The position numbers and the translations under genes are program-made. 64,000 nucleotides of DNA. Source: Achromobacter veterisilvae (GTDB taxonomy: Bacteria > Pseudomonadota > Gammaproteobacteria > Burkholderiales > Burkholderiaceae_B). The DNA is taken from the NCBI RefSeq assembly GCF_900496975.1, contig NZ_UFQC01000011.1, forward strand, positions 124,001 to 188,000. Reading direction: 5' to 3'. The notes under the pieces were generated by a model. It was not told the DNA's origin and searched no databases. It saw only the letters and a program-made list of their open reading frames with translations. This document shows, in pieces, positions 55,462-64,000 of this stretch (position 1 is the first letter of the stretch; each line of letters starts with the position of its first letter).

Positions 55462-55871
55462 GCACAGTCATCAGCTTTAGCGACGCGAAGGTCTCGCGCG
55501 ATCGCCGCAACTACCGTCCCGGGGCCTGCCGACACTTGCACCTGTCGTTGGACGACGAGGGCGAGATTGTCCGCTGTTCGGATTGCCAGGTGCAGGTGGG
55601 CGCCTATTGGGCCCTGACGATGCTGATCGAGCGATTTCAGCGCGAGCGCGCGTCGCTTGACGCCCGGGATGCTGGCCTGAAGGAGTTGGCCGGCCGGACG
55701 CTGCACCTCAAGGCCGCGCGCGTGATTGAAAGCATCTGGCGCGGCCGCAAGATGGCGCCGTTGTGCCCGCACTGCAGCGAGGCGATCCTGCCCGAGGATG
55801 GGATGGGTTCGTCCATGGCCAGCCTGGATATGGTGACGCGGCTGCGGGCCGCGCGCAGGGGGAAATCATGA
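55458..55871 (+). CDS. Zinc-ribbon phage protein
   Basis: 137 residues with two Cys clusters: CRHLHLSLDDEGEIVRCSDC near the N-terminus (C-x-H...C-x2-C, a probable zinc site) and LCPHCSEAI near residue 102. A helix joins them. Probably nucleic-acid binding. Four-base overlaps with both neighbours. Confidence 0.7.
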   Translation: MSTVISFSDAKVSRDRRNYRPGACRHLHLSLDDEGEIVRCSDCQVQVGAYWALTMLIERFQRERASLDARDAGLKELAGRTLHLKAARVIESIWRGRKMAPLCPHCSEAILPEDGMGSSMASLDMVTRLRAARRGKS

Positions 55872-56470
55872 GCTGGTCCGAGAATTCCATCGCCCGCGCG
55901 CTGGCGCGCCAGACATTCAACCGCAAATACCTGGTGGTGGTGCCGAACTGCAACTGGACCGGCCACGAATGCGACCTCCTGGTCGTGACGGAGAACTTGC
56001 GCATCATCGACGTCGAGATAAAAATCAGCCGCGCGGACCTGAAGGCCGACGCCAAGAAGGAAAAATGGTGGCGCCGCGAGCACATCGGCTCCTGGCCGTC
56101 CGTGCCTGTGTTGCGGCACAGCGCCTGGTCGAACGACCTGCGGGTCGAGAGTATTGCCCGGCGCGCCCGTTACAAAAGCACGCCGAACGACTGGCCGACA
56201 AAGGTCTGGAAGCACTATTACGCGCTGCCCAAGGAGATCTGGCACCCGGATCTGCTCGCGGCGCTTCCGAGCAGTCAGAGCGGCATCCTATTGTTGGACC
56301 GCGACGGCTGCCCGGTCGGCCAAGCCATGCGCGTGGACTGCGTGCGCCGCGCCACGCCAAACCGCGACGCGAAGCCCATCAGCCCAGCGGCGGCCGTAGA
56401 CATTGCGCGCCTGGCCAGCCTGCGCATGTGGGACGCCTACGCCCGGCTCGAGAAACGGGAGGCAGCATGA
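55868..56470 (+). CDS. PD-(D/E)XK-like (MmcB-type) nuclease
   Basis: 200 residues. HECDLLVVTENLRIIDVEIK contains Asp and a Glu-x-Lys pair, the catalytic pattern of PD-(D/E)XK nucleases; the following ISRADLKAD helix matches MmcB-like repair proteins. Gene order between two methyltransferases suggests DNA processing on modified phage DNA, but no assay-like evidence is visible. Confidence 0.65.
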   Translation: MSWSENSIARALARQTFNRKYLVVVPNCNWTGHECDLLVVTENLRIIDVEIKISRADLKADAKKEKWWRREHIGSWPSVPVLRHSAWSNDLRVESIARRARYKSTPNDWPTKVWKHYYALPKEIWHPDLLAALPSSQSGILLLDRDGCPVGQAMRVDCVRRATPNRDAKPISPAAAVDIARLASLRMWDAYARLEKREAA

Positions 56471-57291
56471 CTCCTAAGCGTCCCTTGGTCCGCTACCACG
56501 GCGGCAAATGGCGCTTGGCGCCCTGGATCATCCAACATCTGCCGCCGCACCGCTGTTATGTCGAGCCCTTCGGCGGCGGCGCGAGCGTGTTGCTCCGAAA
56601 GCCGCGGGCTTACGCCGAGGTCTACAACGACCTAGACGGCGAGATCGTGAACCTGTTCCGGGTCGCGCGCGACGATGGCGAGCGGCTGGCCCGGGCCTGC
56701 GAGCTTACGCCATTCGCGCGGGCCGAGTTCGACACTGCGTACGATTCGGCCGACGATCCCGTGGAGCAGGCCCGGCGAACGGTGTTCCGAAGCTTCTCCG
56801 GCTTCGGTTCGGCAGCCGTGACGGGCCAGTCCAGCGGCTTCAGGGCCAACAGTAACCGGTCCGGCACCACGCCGGCGCACGACTGGATGAACTATCCGGA
56901 CTGTCTGCGTCAGCTCGTGCAGCGTCTGCGCGGCGTGGTGATCGAGAACCGGGATGCGGTCGAATGCATGGCACGACATGATGGTCCCGAAACCCTGCAT
57001 TACGTCGACCCGCCTTATGTGCACTCGACGCGCTCGTTCCGTGCGCGATCACATTGCTATCGCCATGAGATGAACGACGACCAGCACGAAGCGCTGGCCA
57101 GCGCCTTGCACAAACTGCAAGGCATGGTCGTCCTCAGTGGCTACCGTTGCGACCTCTACGACCGCCTCTACTCCGGCTGGACCCGGATTGACGGTCGCGC
57201 GCATGCCGATGGCGCCCGACCGCGCGTCGAGTCGCTGTGGTTGTCGCCATCCGTTCCCAGCGCTTCGTTATTTCCATCGGAGGGCACATGA
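56467..57291 (+). CDS. DNA adenine methylase (Dam family)
   Basis: 274 residues, D12-class N6-adenine methyltransferase. YHGGKWRLAPWI and VEPFGGGASVLL bind S-adenosylmethionine; the catalytic DPPY is in LHYVDPPYVHSTRSF. The C-terminal DRLYSGWTRID fits the family. Target expected to be GATC-like but not deducible. No cognate restriction gene adjacent. Confidence 0.92.
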   Translation: MTPKRPLVRYHGGKWRLAPWIIQHLPPHRCYVEPFGGGASVLLRKPRAYAEVYNDLDGEIVNLFRVARDDGERLARACELTPFARAEFDTAYDSADDPVEQARRTVFRSFSGFGSAAVTGQSSGFRANSNRSGTTPAHDWMNYPDCLRQLVQRLRGVVIENRDAVECMARHDGPETLHYVDPPYVHSTRSFRARSHCYRHEMNDDQHEALASALHKLQGMVVLSGYRCDLYDRLYSGWTRIDGRAHADGARPRVESLWLSPSVPSASLFPSEGT

Positions 57292-57425
57292 TCGAGCTGA
57301 AAATGCCCGCGCCCCTGACGCCGCCGGATTGCGACCTGCGGGTGGCGCTGCGCGTGGTGGAACGGGCCCTGCAGGACGCCCTGCAGGCACCGAACATCGC
57401 ACAGGGGGCAAGGGAGGCTGCATGA
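57288..57425 (+). CDS. Very short phage protein
   Basis: 45 residues, start with CGGAGGG seven bases upstream and four-base overlaps with the Dam gene before and the replication gene after. No family recognised; overlap pattern and ribosome site argue it is real. Confidence 0.6.
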   Translation: MIELKMPAPLTPPDCDLRVALRVVERALQDALQAPNIAQGAREAA

Positions 57426-58504
57426 CAAATCCCGCGCCCTATCCGGCGGACACGCGCGCCAAGGGCTGGCGGTTCGAGCTTGACCACGAACGGATCCGCC
57501 AGTCCGATACCTGGGCCCTCGCGGCGCCAGAGATCCGGCCATGGCTGCTGATGCTGTGGATGACTGCCTGGGAGCAGACGCCTTGCGGTAGCCTGCCACA
57601 GGATGACGAACTGATCGCCGCACGCATCGGCATGCCTCTGGACCAATTCCAGGCCGCCAAGGCCCGCCTGCTGCGCGGCTGGTGGCTGGCCGATGACGGC
57701 CGCCTGTATCACGACACGCTCGCCGAGCGCGTGCTGGAGATGATCGAACGCCGCGACGGCGAGCGCAACCGCAAGGCCGAATACCGCGAACGGAAGAAGG
57801 CGGAACGAGCCGCAAACCAGGCGGATAAACGTCCCAATCCGTCCCATGGTGGTCCTGATTTGTCCCATGGGACAGGCGCGGGACTCCCAGGGGACTCCGG
57901 CGGGAGTGACGCCACCGGAACCGGAACCGGAACCAGTAATACAAAAGAAATAGCAGCGGCGGCGATACATCCTCCCGCACGCGACCCTGTGGACAACTCG
58001 CCGCCGCCGTCGGAAGCCCAATGGCTTGCCGCTCAGGAAGAATGCGCCGCTGGCTACGCCAAGCTGCTGAACAGCCTGGAGCAGGTGCGTGGCAAGCGGT
58101 CGAAATTCGTCAGTACCGACACCCGGCTGGTCGCCTGGGAACGGCTGGGCTTGACCCGCGAAAAGCTGGTCGAGGCGTACCACCTGGCCGTGGCCGAACG
58201 AGAGGCGGCGGAAGACCCTAGCCCGGTCAACGCGGGGTTCCTGGACGTCTTCGTCGCCAAGGTGCTGAATCCGCCCGAAGGCGAAAGCGTCGCCGGCGCC
58301 AGGCCCGCCACCGGTGCGGGTGCTGCGGATCCACTCGCCTGGGCGACCACGGCATCGGGTATCGCCGCAAAGGGCGCTGAGCTGGGCATCGTGCAGGACG
58401 AGGGCGAGCCGTTCCCGGCGTTCAAGCTCCGCGTCCACGCCGCGGCGAACCTCTCCGAGCAGGATAGGGCCCGCCTTCGCGCCGACTTCGGGGTGCACGC
58501 ATGA
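57422..58504 (+). CDS. Phage replication protein (DUF1376/O-like)
   Basis: 360 residues. N-terminal ~110 residues form a helical/wHTH DUF1376-like domain (RPWLLMLWMTAWEQTPCGSL, then a basic helix RKAEYRERKKAER). A low-complexity Gly/Thr/Ser linker (about 145-180) leads to a C-terminal helical domain. Comparable to lambda O-type origin binding proteins; a cognate helicase loader is not evident. Confidence 0.72.
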   Translation: MTNPAPYPADTRAKGWRFELDHERIRQSDTWALAAPEIRPWLLMLWMTAWEQTPCGSLPQDDELIAARIGMPLDQFQAAKARLLRGWWLADDGRLYHDTLAERVLEMIERRDGERNRKAEYRERKKAERAANQADKRPNPSHGGPDLSHGTGAGLPGDSGGSDATGTGTGTSNTKEIAAAAIHPPARDPVDNSPPPSEAQWLAAQEECAAGYAKLLNSLEQVRGKRSKFVSTDTRLVAWERLGLTREKLVEAYHLAVAEREAAEDPSPVNAGFLDVFVAKVLNPPEGESVAGARPATGAGAADPLAWATTASGIAAKGAELGIVQDEGEPFPAFKLRVHAAANLSEQDRARLRADFGVHA

Positions 58505-58725
58505 CCGCCACCGTCCAGTGCGTCGCATGCCTGCGCTTCACCCTGCGCGAATCCCCGAAGTACGCCGAGCTGGGCCTGGGCCGGTGCTCCGGCATGGCCG
58601 ACCGTCCCGGCACCTTCGTCAGTCCGTTCTATCCCCGGCAATGCCCGGAACACCAACCTGCGCCGGCGGAAAAGACCGCGGCGCGTATCGAATGGCTGCG
58701 CGATCTGCGCAGCGAGGGAGTTTGA
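58501..58725 (+). CDS. Small cysteine-containing phage protein
   Basis: 74 residues with CVACLRF at the N-terminus, a further Cys (GRCSGM) and CPEH later, a likely single zinc site of the C-x2-C...C...C type. Similar proteins accompany phage replication genes. Four-base overlap with the replication gene. Confidence 0.7.
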   Translation: MTATVQCVACLRFTLRESPKYAELGLGRCSGMADRPGTFVSPFYPRQCPEHQPAPAEKTAARIEWLRDLRSEGV

Positions 58726-59219
58726 TGTCGAACCAGATCACGTTCCACGTACCCGGCCTGCCCAGGGGGAAGGGGCGCGCGAAGTCCAGCTCGCGCATCG
58801 GCCGGGATCCCCGGACCGGCGCGGCACGCGTCTTCACGCGTCACTACACGCCCGAGGCCACGGCCGCCTACGAAAGCCTGGTGAAGCTGGCCGCCGCCCA
58901 GGTCATGGCGGGGCGCGAGCCCTATACCGGGGCGATACAGATGCATTTGCATATCGTGCTGCCGATCCCGCAATCCTGGTCCGGCGTGCGCCAGCGCCGC
59001 GCCGCGGCCGGCCTGATCGTGCCCACGGTGAAGCCGGACAGCGACAACGTCGAGAAGGCCGTCAAGGACGGCTGCAACGGCGTGGTCTACCGGGACGACG
59101 TCCAGGTTGTGCTGGACAGCAAGGCCAAGATCTACGGCCTGGTCCCTGGTGTCACGGCGACCATCACCTTCCGCGACGACCTGGAGCCCGCCCAAGGAGT
59201 ACGAAAAAATGCGCCGTGA
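58725..59219 (+). CDS. rusA: RusA-family Holliday junction resolvase
   Basis: 164 residues. The catalytic region is KPDSDNVEKAVKDGC followed by GVVYRDDVQVV, giving the conserved aspartates of RusA. N-terminal VPGLPRGKGRAKSSSR binds DNA. Resolves recombination junctions before packaging. Confidence 0.93.
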   Translation: MSNQITFHVPGLPRGKGRAKSSSRIGRDPRTGAARVFTRHYTPEATAAYESLVKLAAAQVMAGREPYTGAIQMHLHIVLPIPQSWSGVRQRRAAAGLIVPTVKPDSDNVEKAVKDGCNGVVYRDDVQVVLDSKAKIYGLVPGVTATITFRDDLEPAQGVRKNAP

Positions 59220-59838
59220 AGCCGGAACTTTCTCATGCCCCGAACACGCGATCGCCGTTGCGTTCCTGATGCTGGCGTACCCGATCGAGCCCAAGAATCC
59301 CACGCAGATCATCTGCGAGGCCCTGCAGGAGCGTTTCGACGTGAGCTACGAGCGCAAGGCGCTATCGGGCCTGACGCCGCACGATTGGCACGCGCAGGCG
59401 GTCTTCACCGTCAAGGTGCTGGAGCGCACCCTGGGCGATGCCATCGGCTTCCACATCCTGCAGGCGCAGTACGGCACGGGCGAGGAAGGCGCCGCCAGCG
59501 CGCGGCGGGTGTCGGAATGGTTGAACCCGGAGGCGCCGGCAGACAGCCGGGAGCGGGAAGTCACAGACATGCTGACGGCGCACATCCTGCGCGGGCGGCC
59601 GCGGCTGCGTGACCTTTGCGATCGCTTCGACCTGCCGTACTCGGCGCTGCAGCGTCCGGCCAGCGCGTACCGCGTGCTGGTCGAGGGCGCGCGCCGCGCG
59701 GCCCTGCAGCGCCTGGACATTCGGATGCGGGACGCCGACATCGTGGTGGACCTGGAAGGGGACGTGAAGCCCACCGCACTTGACAACGTGAATCAAGATC
59801 CGCAAAATTCGCCCAGACTCGTAGCAAGTACGACCTAA
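59209..59838 (+). CDS. Hypothetical phage protein (late-regulator position)
   Basis: 209 residues, mostly helical. AAGGAG is nine bases before the ATG. RGRPRLRDLCDRFDLPYSAL reads as a possible HTH near residue 130. It lies after RusA, where antitermination or late regulators (Q-like) often sit, and is followed by a terminator. Function is inference only. Confidence 0.65.
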   Translation: MRREAGTFSCPEHAIAVAFLMLAYPIEPKNPTQIICEALQERFDVSYERKALSGLTPHDWHAQAVFTVKVLERTLGDAIGFHILQAQYGTGEEGAASARRVSEWLNPEAPADSREREVTDMLTAHILRGRPRLRDLCDRFDLPYSALQRPASAYRVLVEGARRAALQRLDIRMRDADIVVDLEGDVKPTALDNVNQDPQNSPRLVASTT

Positions 59839-59840
59839 TG

Positions 59841-59871
59841 AAACGCCCCGGCCAAAAGCCGGGGCGTTTTG
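59841..59871 (+). terminator. Rho-independent terminator of the rightward early operon
   Basis: AACGCCCCGGC / GCCGGGGCGTT with a CAAAA loop, then TTTGTTT. Begins two bases after the 59838 stop. The upstream A-run could allow it to work for the convergent gene as well. Confidence 0.85.
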
Positions 59872-59898
59872 TTTGCCATTTGCGCTTTAAGCGCGGCG

Positions 59899-60258
59899 CT
59901 ATTCGTTGAAGTCGGGCGCGCCGGTGCTGTCGCTGATCTCGTCCTGAAGCTCGGTGTAGTTCAGTTCATCACCATTTCGCAGTTGCGGGAGGATGTCCTC
60001 CATGTAACGCTTCGCCGTTGCGGCTTTGGCTCCCTCCAGGCTTTTGCTCGAGACCAGGGCGTAGCCGCCTACGTCCAACTCGACCATATACAGACCATAG
60101 TCGGCCAACGCATCGGTCACGGCGACGACGAAAGCCGCACGCAGTCGCTCGCGGTAGGACACGAACTTGAGTGTAGTTTGGCTGATGCGGACGCGGCTCT
60201 GCCCGGAGCGGTGGAAGAGGGCTGCCAGAACAATAGCCGTTTGGTTTGCAGTACGCAC
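59899..60258 (-). CDS. Hypothetical, possibly autoregulated DNA-binding protein
   Basis: 119 residues. The N-terminal half (RVRISQTTLKFVSYRERL, ALADYGLYMVEL) reads as a small alpha/beta or winged-helix domain; the tail is acidic. No family recognised. It is the only minus-strand gene here and is preceded by two matched palindromes (60295-60332). Overlapping plus-strand frame rejected on composition. Confidence 0.65.
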   Translation of the reverse strand: MRTANQTAIVLAALFHRSGQSRVRISQTTLKFVSYRERLRAAFVVAVTDALADYGLYMVELDVGGYALVSSKSLEGAKAATAKRYMEDILPQLRNGDELNYTELQDEISDSTGAPDFNE

Positions 60259-60294
60259 ATTTATCTCCGTGAGTGCGGGTTGGTGTTTGTATTT

Positions 60295-60332
60295 AATCCT
60301 AAAACAGGATTAATTATTCCTGATATAGGATT
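60295..60332. promoter_or_regulatory. Twin palindromic operator
   Basis: AATCCT AAAAC AGGATT (60295-60311) and ATTCCT GATAT AGGATT (60316-60332), centres 21 bases apart, in an AT-rich gap between the minus-strand 59899 gene and the rightward metallopeptidase gene. Spacing of two helical turns suits cooperative dimer binding. Confidence 0.6.
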
Positions 60333-60383
60333 TTTTGGCAAGGGTGAAGATCGCCCCACTCGATTTTTTTTCTTGGACCGGCT

Positions 60384-60995
60384 ATGACGTCGAATCTGCG
60401 CACGACACGGCCCAGACCACCTGACCAGGCTGATCGCGCTTTTATGCCGGCGCCCGAGCTGGCGCACTGGGTCGACCAGGCCATCCTGGCCAAGGGCGGA
60501 GAGCTGCACAATCCGGAACACGCCCACCTGGTGGATGCCGACATGGCATTCCTGTGGGCGCCGGCGGCGTTTGGCAAGGCCGGGCGCACGGTGCTAGGCC
60601 AGGCCGAGCAGGTCATGTTCCGGGCCGGCGGCTGGCAGAAGGCCCGCCAGGAACAGCAAATGATCGAATGGTTCGGCTGTGTCCCGGAGTTCCTCATCAC
60701 GCTGGCGGCGGACTACTGCGCCACCTGCAGCGATGCGGAATTCTGCGCCTTGGTCGAGCACGAGCTGTACCACGTGGGGCAGCGTACCGACGAATTCGGC
60801 GCGCCGGCCTTCGACAAGCTGGGCCGCCCCAAGCTGCGCATCGTCGGCCACGACGTGGAAGAGTTCGTCGGCGTGGTGGCTCGTTACGGGCCGTCGGTTG
60901 ATGTCCAGCGCCTCGTCGCGGCGGCTGGCGCCGCCCCGGCCGTACCGCGGCTGAATATCGCCCGGGCCTGCGGGTGCTGCCTGAAGGTGGCATAG
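60384..60995 (+). CDS. Phage putative metallopeptidase
   Basis: 203 residues. The zinc motif VEHELYHVGQ (HExxH) lies at about residue 130, inside the block EFLITLAADYCATCSDAEFC...GHDVEEFVGV typical of the phage putative-metallopeptidase family. Often found just before terminase genes. Substrate unknown. Confidence 0.85.
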   Translation: MTSNLRTTRPRPPDQADRAFMPAPELAHWVDQAILAKGGELHNPEHAHLVDADMAFLWAPAAFGKAGRTVLGQAEQVMFRAGGWQKARQEQQMIEWFGCVPEFLITLAADYCATCSDAEFCALVEHELYHVGQRTDEFGAPAFDKLGRPKLRIVGHDVEEFVGVVARYGPSVDVQRLVAAAGAAPAVPRLNIARACGCCLKVA

Positions 60996-61015
60996 CGCCG
61001 GGCAGGATCTGCAAC

Positions 61016-61489
61016 ATGGCAAAGCTCACAGAGGCCCACAAGCGCTTCATCGTCCAGGCCCTGGCCTGCTGGGACACCCCCAGCCAGGTCGCGGAAGCCA
61101 TCAAGGAAGAATTCGGCCTGGACGTGCCCCGGATGCAGGTGGCGCAGTACGACCCTACCAAGGTGGCCGGGAAGGGTCTGGCCAAGAAGTGGCGGGAGCT
61201 GTTCGAAGCCACGCGCAAGCGCTTTCGGGAGGAAGTGGCCGAGATCCCGATCGCTGACCAGGCATTCCGCCTTCGGGCTCTGGGCAAGATCTACGAACGG
61301 CATTTCAACCGGGGAAACGTCGTCGGCGCCGCGGCAGTCCTTGAGCAGGCAGCCAAGGAGGTCGGCGGCGCCTTTACGAACAGACGGGAGCACACGGGCC
61401 TCGATGGCGGGCCGATAGAACAGAAAACGGTGGTGGTCGATGGGAAAGAAATCGCCGCCGCCGTCGCCGAGCTCAACCGCGACTATTGA
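61016..61489 (+). CDS. Terminase small subunit (DUF2280 type)
   Basis: 157 residues. [20 protein letters not shown] and [20 protein letters not shown] are DUF2280 hallmarks, including an HTH for recognising the packaging site. The next gene is the large subunit, whose start lies inside this gene's end by 50 bases. Confidence 0.88.
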   Translation: MAKLTEAHKRFIVQALACWDTPSQVAEAIKEEFGLDVPRMQVAQYDPTKVAGKGLAKKWRELFEATRKRFREEVAEIPIADQAFRLRALGKIYERHFNRGNVVGAAAVLEQAAKEVGGAFTNRREHTGLDGGPIEQKTVVVDGKEIAAAVAELNRDY

Positions 61490-63023
61490 CCCCGCCGTCC
61501 TGCGCGCCACGGCCAAGGCCATGTGCGAGCAGGATCACCTGTTCTTCAGCCGGTACTTTTTCAAGCATCGCCAGGCCATCAAGTTCCGGGTCAACTGGCA
61601 CCACGAACTGATCGCCGAGAAGGTGCAGGCCGTCATCGACGGCCGCATAAAGAACCTGGTCATCAACGTGCCCCCGGGGTCGTCGAAGACCGAGCTGGTG
61701 GCCATCAACTTGATGGCCCGCGGCCTGGCGCTGAACCCGCGCGCCCGGTTCCTGCACATCAGCTATTCGGACGACCTGGCGCTGCTGAATTCGCAGACGG
61801 CGAAGGAGCTGGTCCAGTCCGAAGAGTTCCAGGAACTGTGGCCGCTGAAGGTCGCTGCGGACGCGAAGAGCAAGAAGCGCTGGAACATCGAGGTCAACGG
61901 CCGGAAGGCCGGGGGCGTCTACGCGGTGTCCCTCGGCGGCCAGATCACGGGCTTTCGCGCGGGCCACATGGCGGAAGGGTGGCAGGGCGCCATCATCATC
62001 GACGACCCGCTCAAGGTCGGCGACGCCTACAGCAAGCCGCGCCGCGCCAAGGCAAACCGCGACCTGATCGCCACGGTGAAAAGCCGTCGGGCCAACCCCG
62101 ACACGCCGATCATCGTGATCATGCAGCGCCTGGCGCAGGAGGATGTCACCGGCTTCATCGAGGCCGGCAACCTCGGCCCGGACTGGGAACAGGTCGTCAT
62201 CCCGGCGCTGATCGACGACGCGTACGTGGCCGGCTTGCCGGCGGAGCTGCAGGCGAAGGTCGACAGCAGCGTCCGCGACGAGAAGGGGCGGTTCAGCTAT
62301 TGGCCCTACAAGGAGCCGCTGGCGGAGCTGCTCGCCATGGAGGCGGGCGCGGGCACGGACAAGGAAGGCGGGCGCATCAGTCGCTACGTTTTCTCGGCGC
62401 AGTACCAGCAGCGTCCGGCGCCGCTGGGCGGCGATCTGATCCAGGGCGCCTGGTTCGGGCGCTACGTCGTTCCGCCGCGGATCGTCTCGCGCAAGGTATT
62501 CGCGGACACCGCGCAGAAGACCGCCGAGCGCAACGACTACAGCGTTTTCGAATGCTGGGGCCTGGGCGACGACGGCAAGATCTACCTGCTAGACCTGCTG
62601 CGCGGGAAATGGCAGGCGCCCGAGCTCAAGCGGCGCGCCGTGGACTTCTGGGCCAAGAACAAACCGTTCAATCCGAAGCTGTCCGCGCCGTTGAGGCAGC
62701 TCCTCATCGAGGACAAATCCAGTGGTACCGGCCTGATCCAGGAGATTGGCGCCGACGGCAAGATCCCTGTCAAGGGCGTGGAACGTGACCGGGACAGGTT
62801 CACTCGGCTCATGGACGTGCAGAGCTACCTCGAGGCCGGCCTGGTCTGCATTCCAGAAGAGGCTCCCTGGGTGGCCGATTTCGTGGTCGAGTGCGAGGCC
62901 ATCACGGCGGATGACACGCACGCCCACGACGACCAGGTCGATCCGATGGTCGACGCCATCAACGACATGCTCGCCACGGCGGGCAGCAACCTAGGGCGCT
63001 TTCAGGCGCTGGCAAGCACATGA
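61440..63023 (+). CDS. terL: Terminase large subunit
   Basis: 527 residues. ATPase: Walker [15 protein letters not shown] at about residue 80 and Walker [10 protein letters not shown]. Nuclease: [17 protein letters not shown] and the late [13 protein letters not shown] supply metal-binding aspartates. Packages DNA into proheads and cuts concatemers. The stop overlaps the portal start (ATGA). Confidence 0.94.
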   Translation: MGKKSPPPSPSSTATIDPAVLRATAKAMCEQDHLFFSRYFFKHRQAIKFRVNWHHELIAEKVQAVIDGRIKNLVINVPPGSSKTELVAINLMARGLALNPRARFLHISYSDDLALLNSQTAKELVQSEEFQELWPLKVAADAKSKKRWNIEVNGRKAGGVYAVSLGGQITGFRAGHMAEGWQGAIIIDDPLKVGDAYSKPRRAKANRDLIATVKSRRANPDTPIIVIMQRLAQEDVTGFIEAGNLGPDWEQVVIPALIDDAYVAGLPAELQAKVDSSVRDEKGRFSYWPYKEPLAELLAMEAGAGTDKEGGRISRYVFSAQYQQRPAPLGGDLIQGAWFGRYVVPPRIVSRKVFADTAQKTAERNDYSVFECWGLGDDGKIYLLDLLRGKWQAPELKRRAVDFWAKNKPFNPKLSAPLRQLLIEDKSSGTGLIQEIGADGKIPVKGVERDRDRFTRLMDVQSYLEAGLVCIPEEAPWVADFVVECEAITADDTHAHDDQVDPMVDAINDMLATAGSNLGRFQALAST

Positions 63024-64000
63024 TGAACCAAGATGGCTATCTCAGCGCGGTGCTGGGACCTGCGATGCACGACTTGGCCGCGGCTGGCTTCGGCGCCCTG
63101 GACGACCTGGCAATGTATGCGGAGGGGGGACTGCCGGCGCGCGTGGTGGACGTGATCCCGGACGTCGCGGTGTCGCGAGGCGTGGAGATCACGGGCGACG
63201 ATCGCGTGGGCGCCGAGCTGGACCGGCTCAAGGTGCTGCCGGCGCTGGCTGATGCCTGGCGCTGGGCGCGCCTGACAGGCGGCGGCGCGATCGTCGTCAT
63301 CGCAAAGGACGGGCGCGCGCTGCGCGACCCACTGAACCTGGAGAGCCTGGACCGACTGGAAGAGCTGAAGGTATTCACGCTGGACGACGTATCTGCCACG
63401 GAAAAACGCTATTCGGATCCGAACGAGGCCAATTTCGGCATGCCAGAGGTCTACCGCGTGCGGACGCAGACGCCCGGCGCGGTTGCGGCCGAGTTCTTCG
63501 TGCATGAAAGCCGGCTGATCGAGGTCCCCGGGGACCCGCTGCCGGCCAAGCTCAACCGCAAGGGCATTCCGTGGGCGGGGCGGCCGGCGGTGACCAGGGC
63601 TTTCCGCGCCATCCGGCGCTATGGCGAGGGCCTGCACTGGGCGTTGCGCTTGCTGGAGAAGAAGCAGCAGGCCGTTCACAAGATGAAGGGCCTGGCCGAA
63701 GCGATCGAGACCCAACTGGAGCATGTTGTCCGGAAACGGGTGGAGATGGTCGACGCGGTCCGCAACGCGCTCAACGGCGTGGCGGTGGATTCTGAGGACG
63801 ATTATCAGATCCTCAGTTCCGACATGGGGGGCGTCAAGGACACCCTTGCCGAGTTCCAGATTGCTGTCGCGGCGGAAACCGGGATCCCCGTGCCTCAGAT
63901 TTTCGGCCGGTCCGCTTCCGGCTTGAACGCCACGGGCGACGGTGATCTCGAAGGCTTTTACAACACCGTCGCCATGGGCCGCGAAGTGAAGATCAACCCC
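63020..64000 (+). CDS. Phage portal protein, DUF1073 type (partial, 3' end outside window)
   Basis: 327 codons visible, open to the window end. [35 protein letters not shown] and [25 protein letters not shown] match the DUF1073 portal family (DNA entry ring). Some members carry a C-terminal Acb1 anti-CBASS domain; whether this one does cannot be seen here. Confidence 0.85.
   Translation, partial: MMNQDGYLSAVLGPAMHDLAAAGFGALDDLAMYAEGGLPARVVDVIPDVAVSRGVEITGDDRVGAELDRLKVLPALADAWRWARLTGGGAIVVIAKDGRALRDPLNLESLDRLEELKVFTLDDVSATEKRYSDPNEANFGMPEVYRVRTQTPGAVAAEFFVHESRLIEVPGDPLPAKLNRKGIPWAGRPAVTRAFRAIRRYGEGLHWALRLLEKKQQAVHKMKGLAEAIETQLEHVVRKRVEMVDAVRNALNGVAVDSEDDYQILSSDMGGVKDTLAEFQIAVAAETGIPVPQIFGRSASGLNATGDGDLEGFYNTVAMGREVKINP

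Larger units (their letters stand above)
38681..64000. mobile_element. Lambdoid-type prophage (left part; right end outside window)
   Basis: Runs from tRNA-His to the window end: integrase next to the tRNA, DUF4224 protein, leftward recombination operon, immunity region with operator clusters, rightward replication, methylase and RusA genes, then terminase and portal. No attR copy of the tRNA 3' end is seen, as expected with structural genes continuing past 64000. attL is inferred to lie within the tRNA-His 3' half. Confidence 0.92.

Noticed and set aside
38774-64000. CRISPR array, diversity-generating retroelement or insertion sequence in the prophage
   Set aside because: No regularly spaced repeats, reverse transcriptase or transposase was found. 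The VADPR repeats are in-protein and degenerate at DNA level.

Overview
The window is GC-rich chromosomal DNA from a betaproteobacterium of the Alcaligenaceae (Bordetella/Achromobacter-like). This rests on three tripartite-tricarboxylate ('Bug') receptor genes beside CoA-dependent catabolic genes, a fused cytochrome oxidase I-III gene, and a type III secretion effector-plus-chaperone locus. The assignment is an inference from gene content; no 16S gene is present. Genes are tightly packed and no gene-free stretch exceeds 300 bases.

Bases 1-13.3k hold energy and stress genes: two minus-strand c-type cytochromes divergent from a caa3-type oxidase (subunit II carrying a cytochrome c domain, subunit I fused to III). 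A PRC-barrel protein, a stand-alone Pgi domain, GalU, an MscS channel, a DUF4142 protein, a CinA-like protein and two paralogous 2-oxoglutarate/Fe(II) oxygenases follow. Bases 13.3k-20.7k hold gamma-glutamyltransferase, a Bug receptor with a divergent GntR regulator, a cupin protein, two transporters and a 3-hydroxyisobutyrate-dehydrogenase-like gene. Bases 20.8k-28.7k are a seven-gene beta-oxidation-type operon (DUF35 protein, thiolase, two CoA-transferase subunits, a double acyl-CoA dehydrogenase, a hydratase/dehydrogenase, a thioesterase). A second CoA locus (Bug; CaiB-Bug-hydratase) follows to 32.96k. Its divergent intergenic region and that of the first operon share near-identical TTCGAA-N3-TTCGGA sites, which suggests one regulator.

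Bases 33.0-36.0k carry the most interesting chromosomal locus: a ~666-residue putative type III effector with a PI3/4-kinase- or HipA-like catalytic signature, followed by two small CesT-like chaperones and preceded by an ECF/HrpL-like promoter. No secretion apparatus lies in the window. A LysR regulator and a cardiolipin synthase follow.

From tRNA-His (38.6k) to the window end is the left part of a lambdoid-type prophage. Integrase and a DUF4224 protein lie next to the tRNA. A long leftward early operon (50.5k to 38.8k) of about 21 genes, mostly with 4-base overlaps, encodes small unknowns, a RecB-like nuclease, a RecT-like annealing protein, an RdgC-FtsK-gamma fusion and an SMC-like ATPase. 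The immunity region (50.5-51.7k) has a short HTH repressor, two clusters of three operators (CTAGCA-N6-TGCTAG) and an independent membrane-protein cassette between them. Rightward genes include a Cro/YdaS-like and a YdaT-like protein, a C5 methyltransferase with internal repeats, a Dam methylase, a replication protein, RusA, terminase subunits and a portal protein cut off at the window edge.
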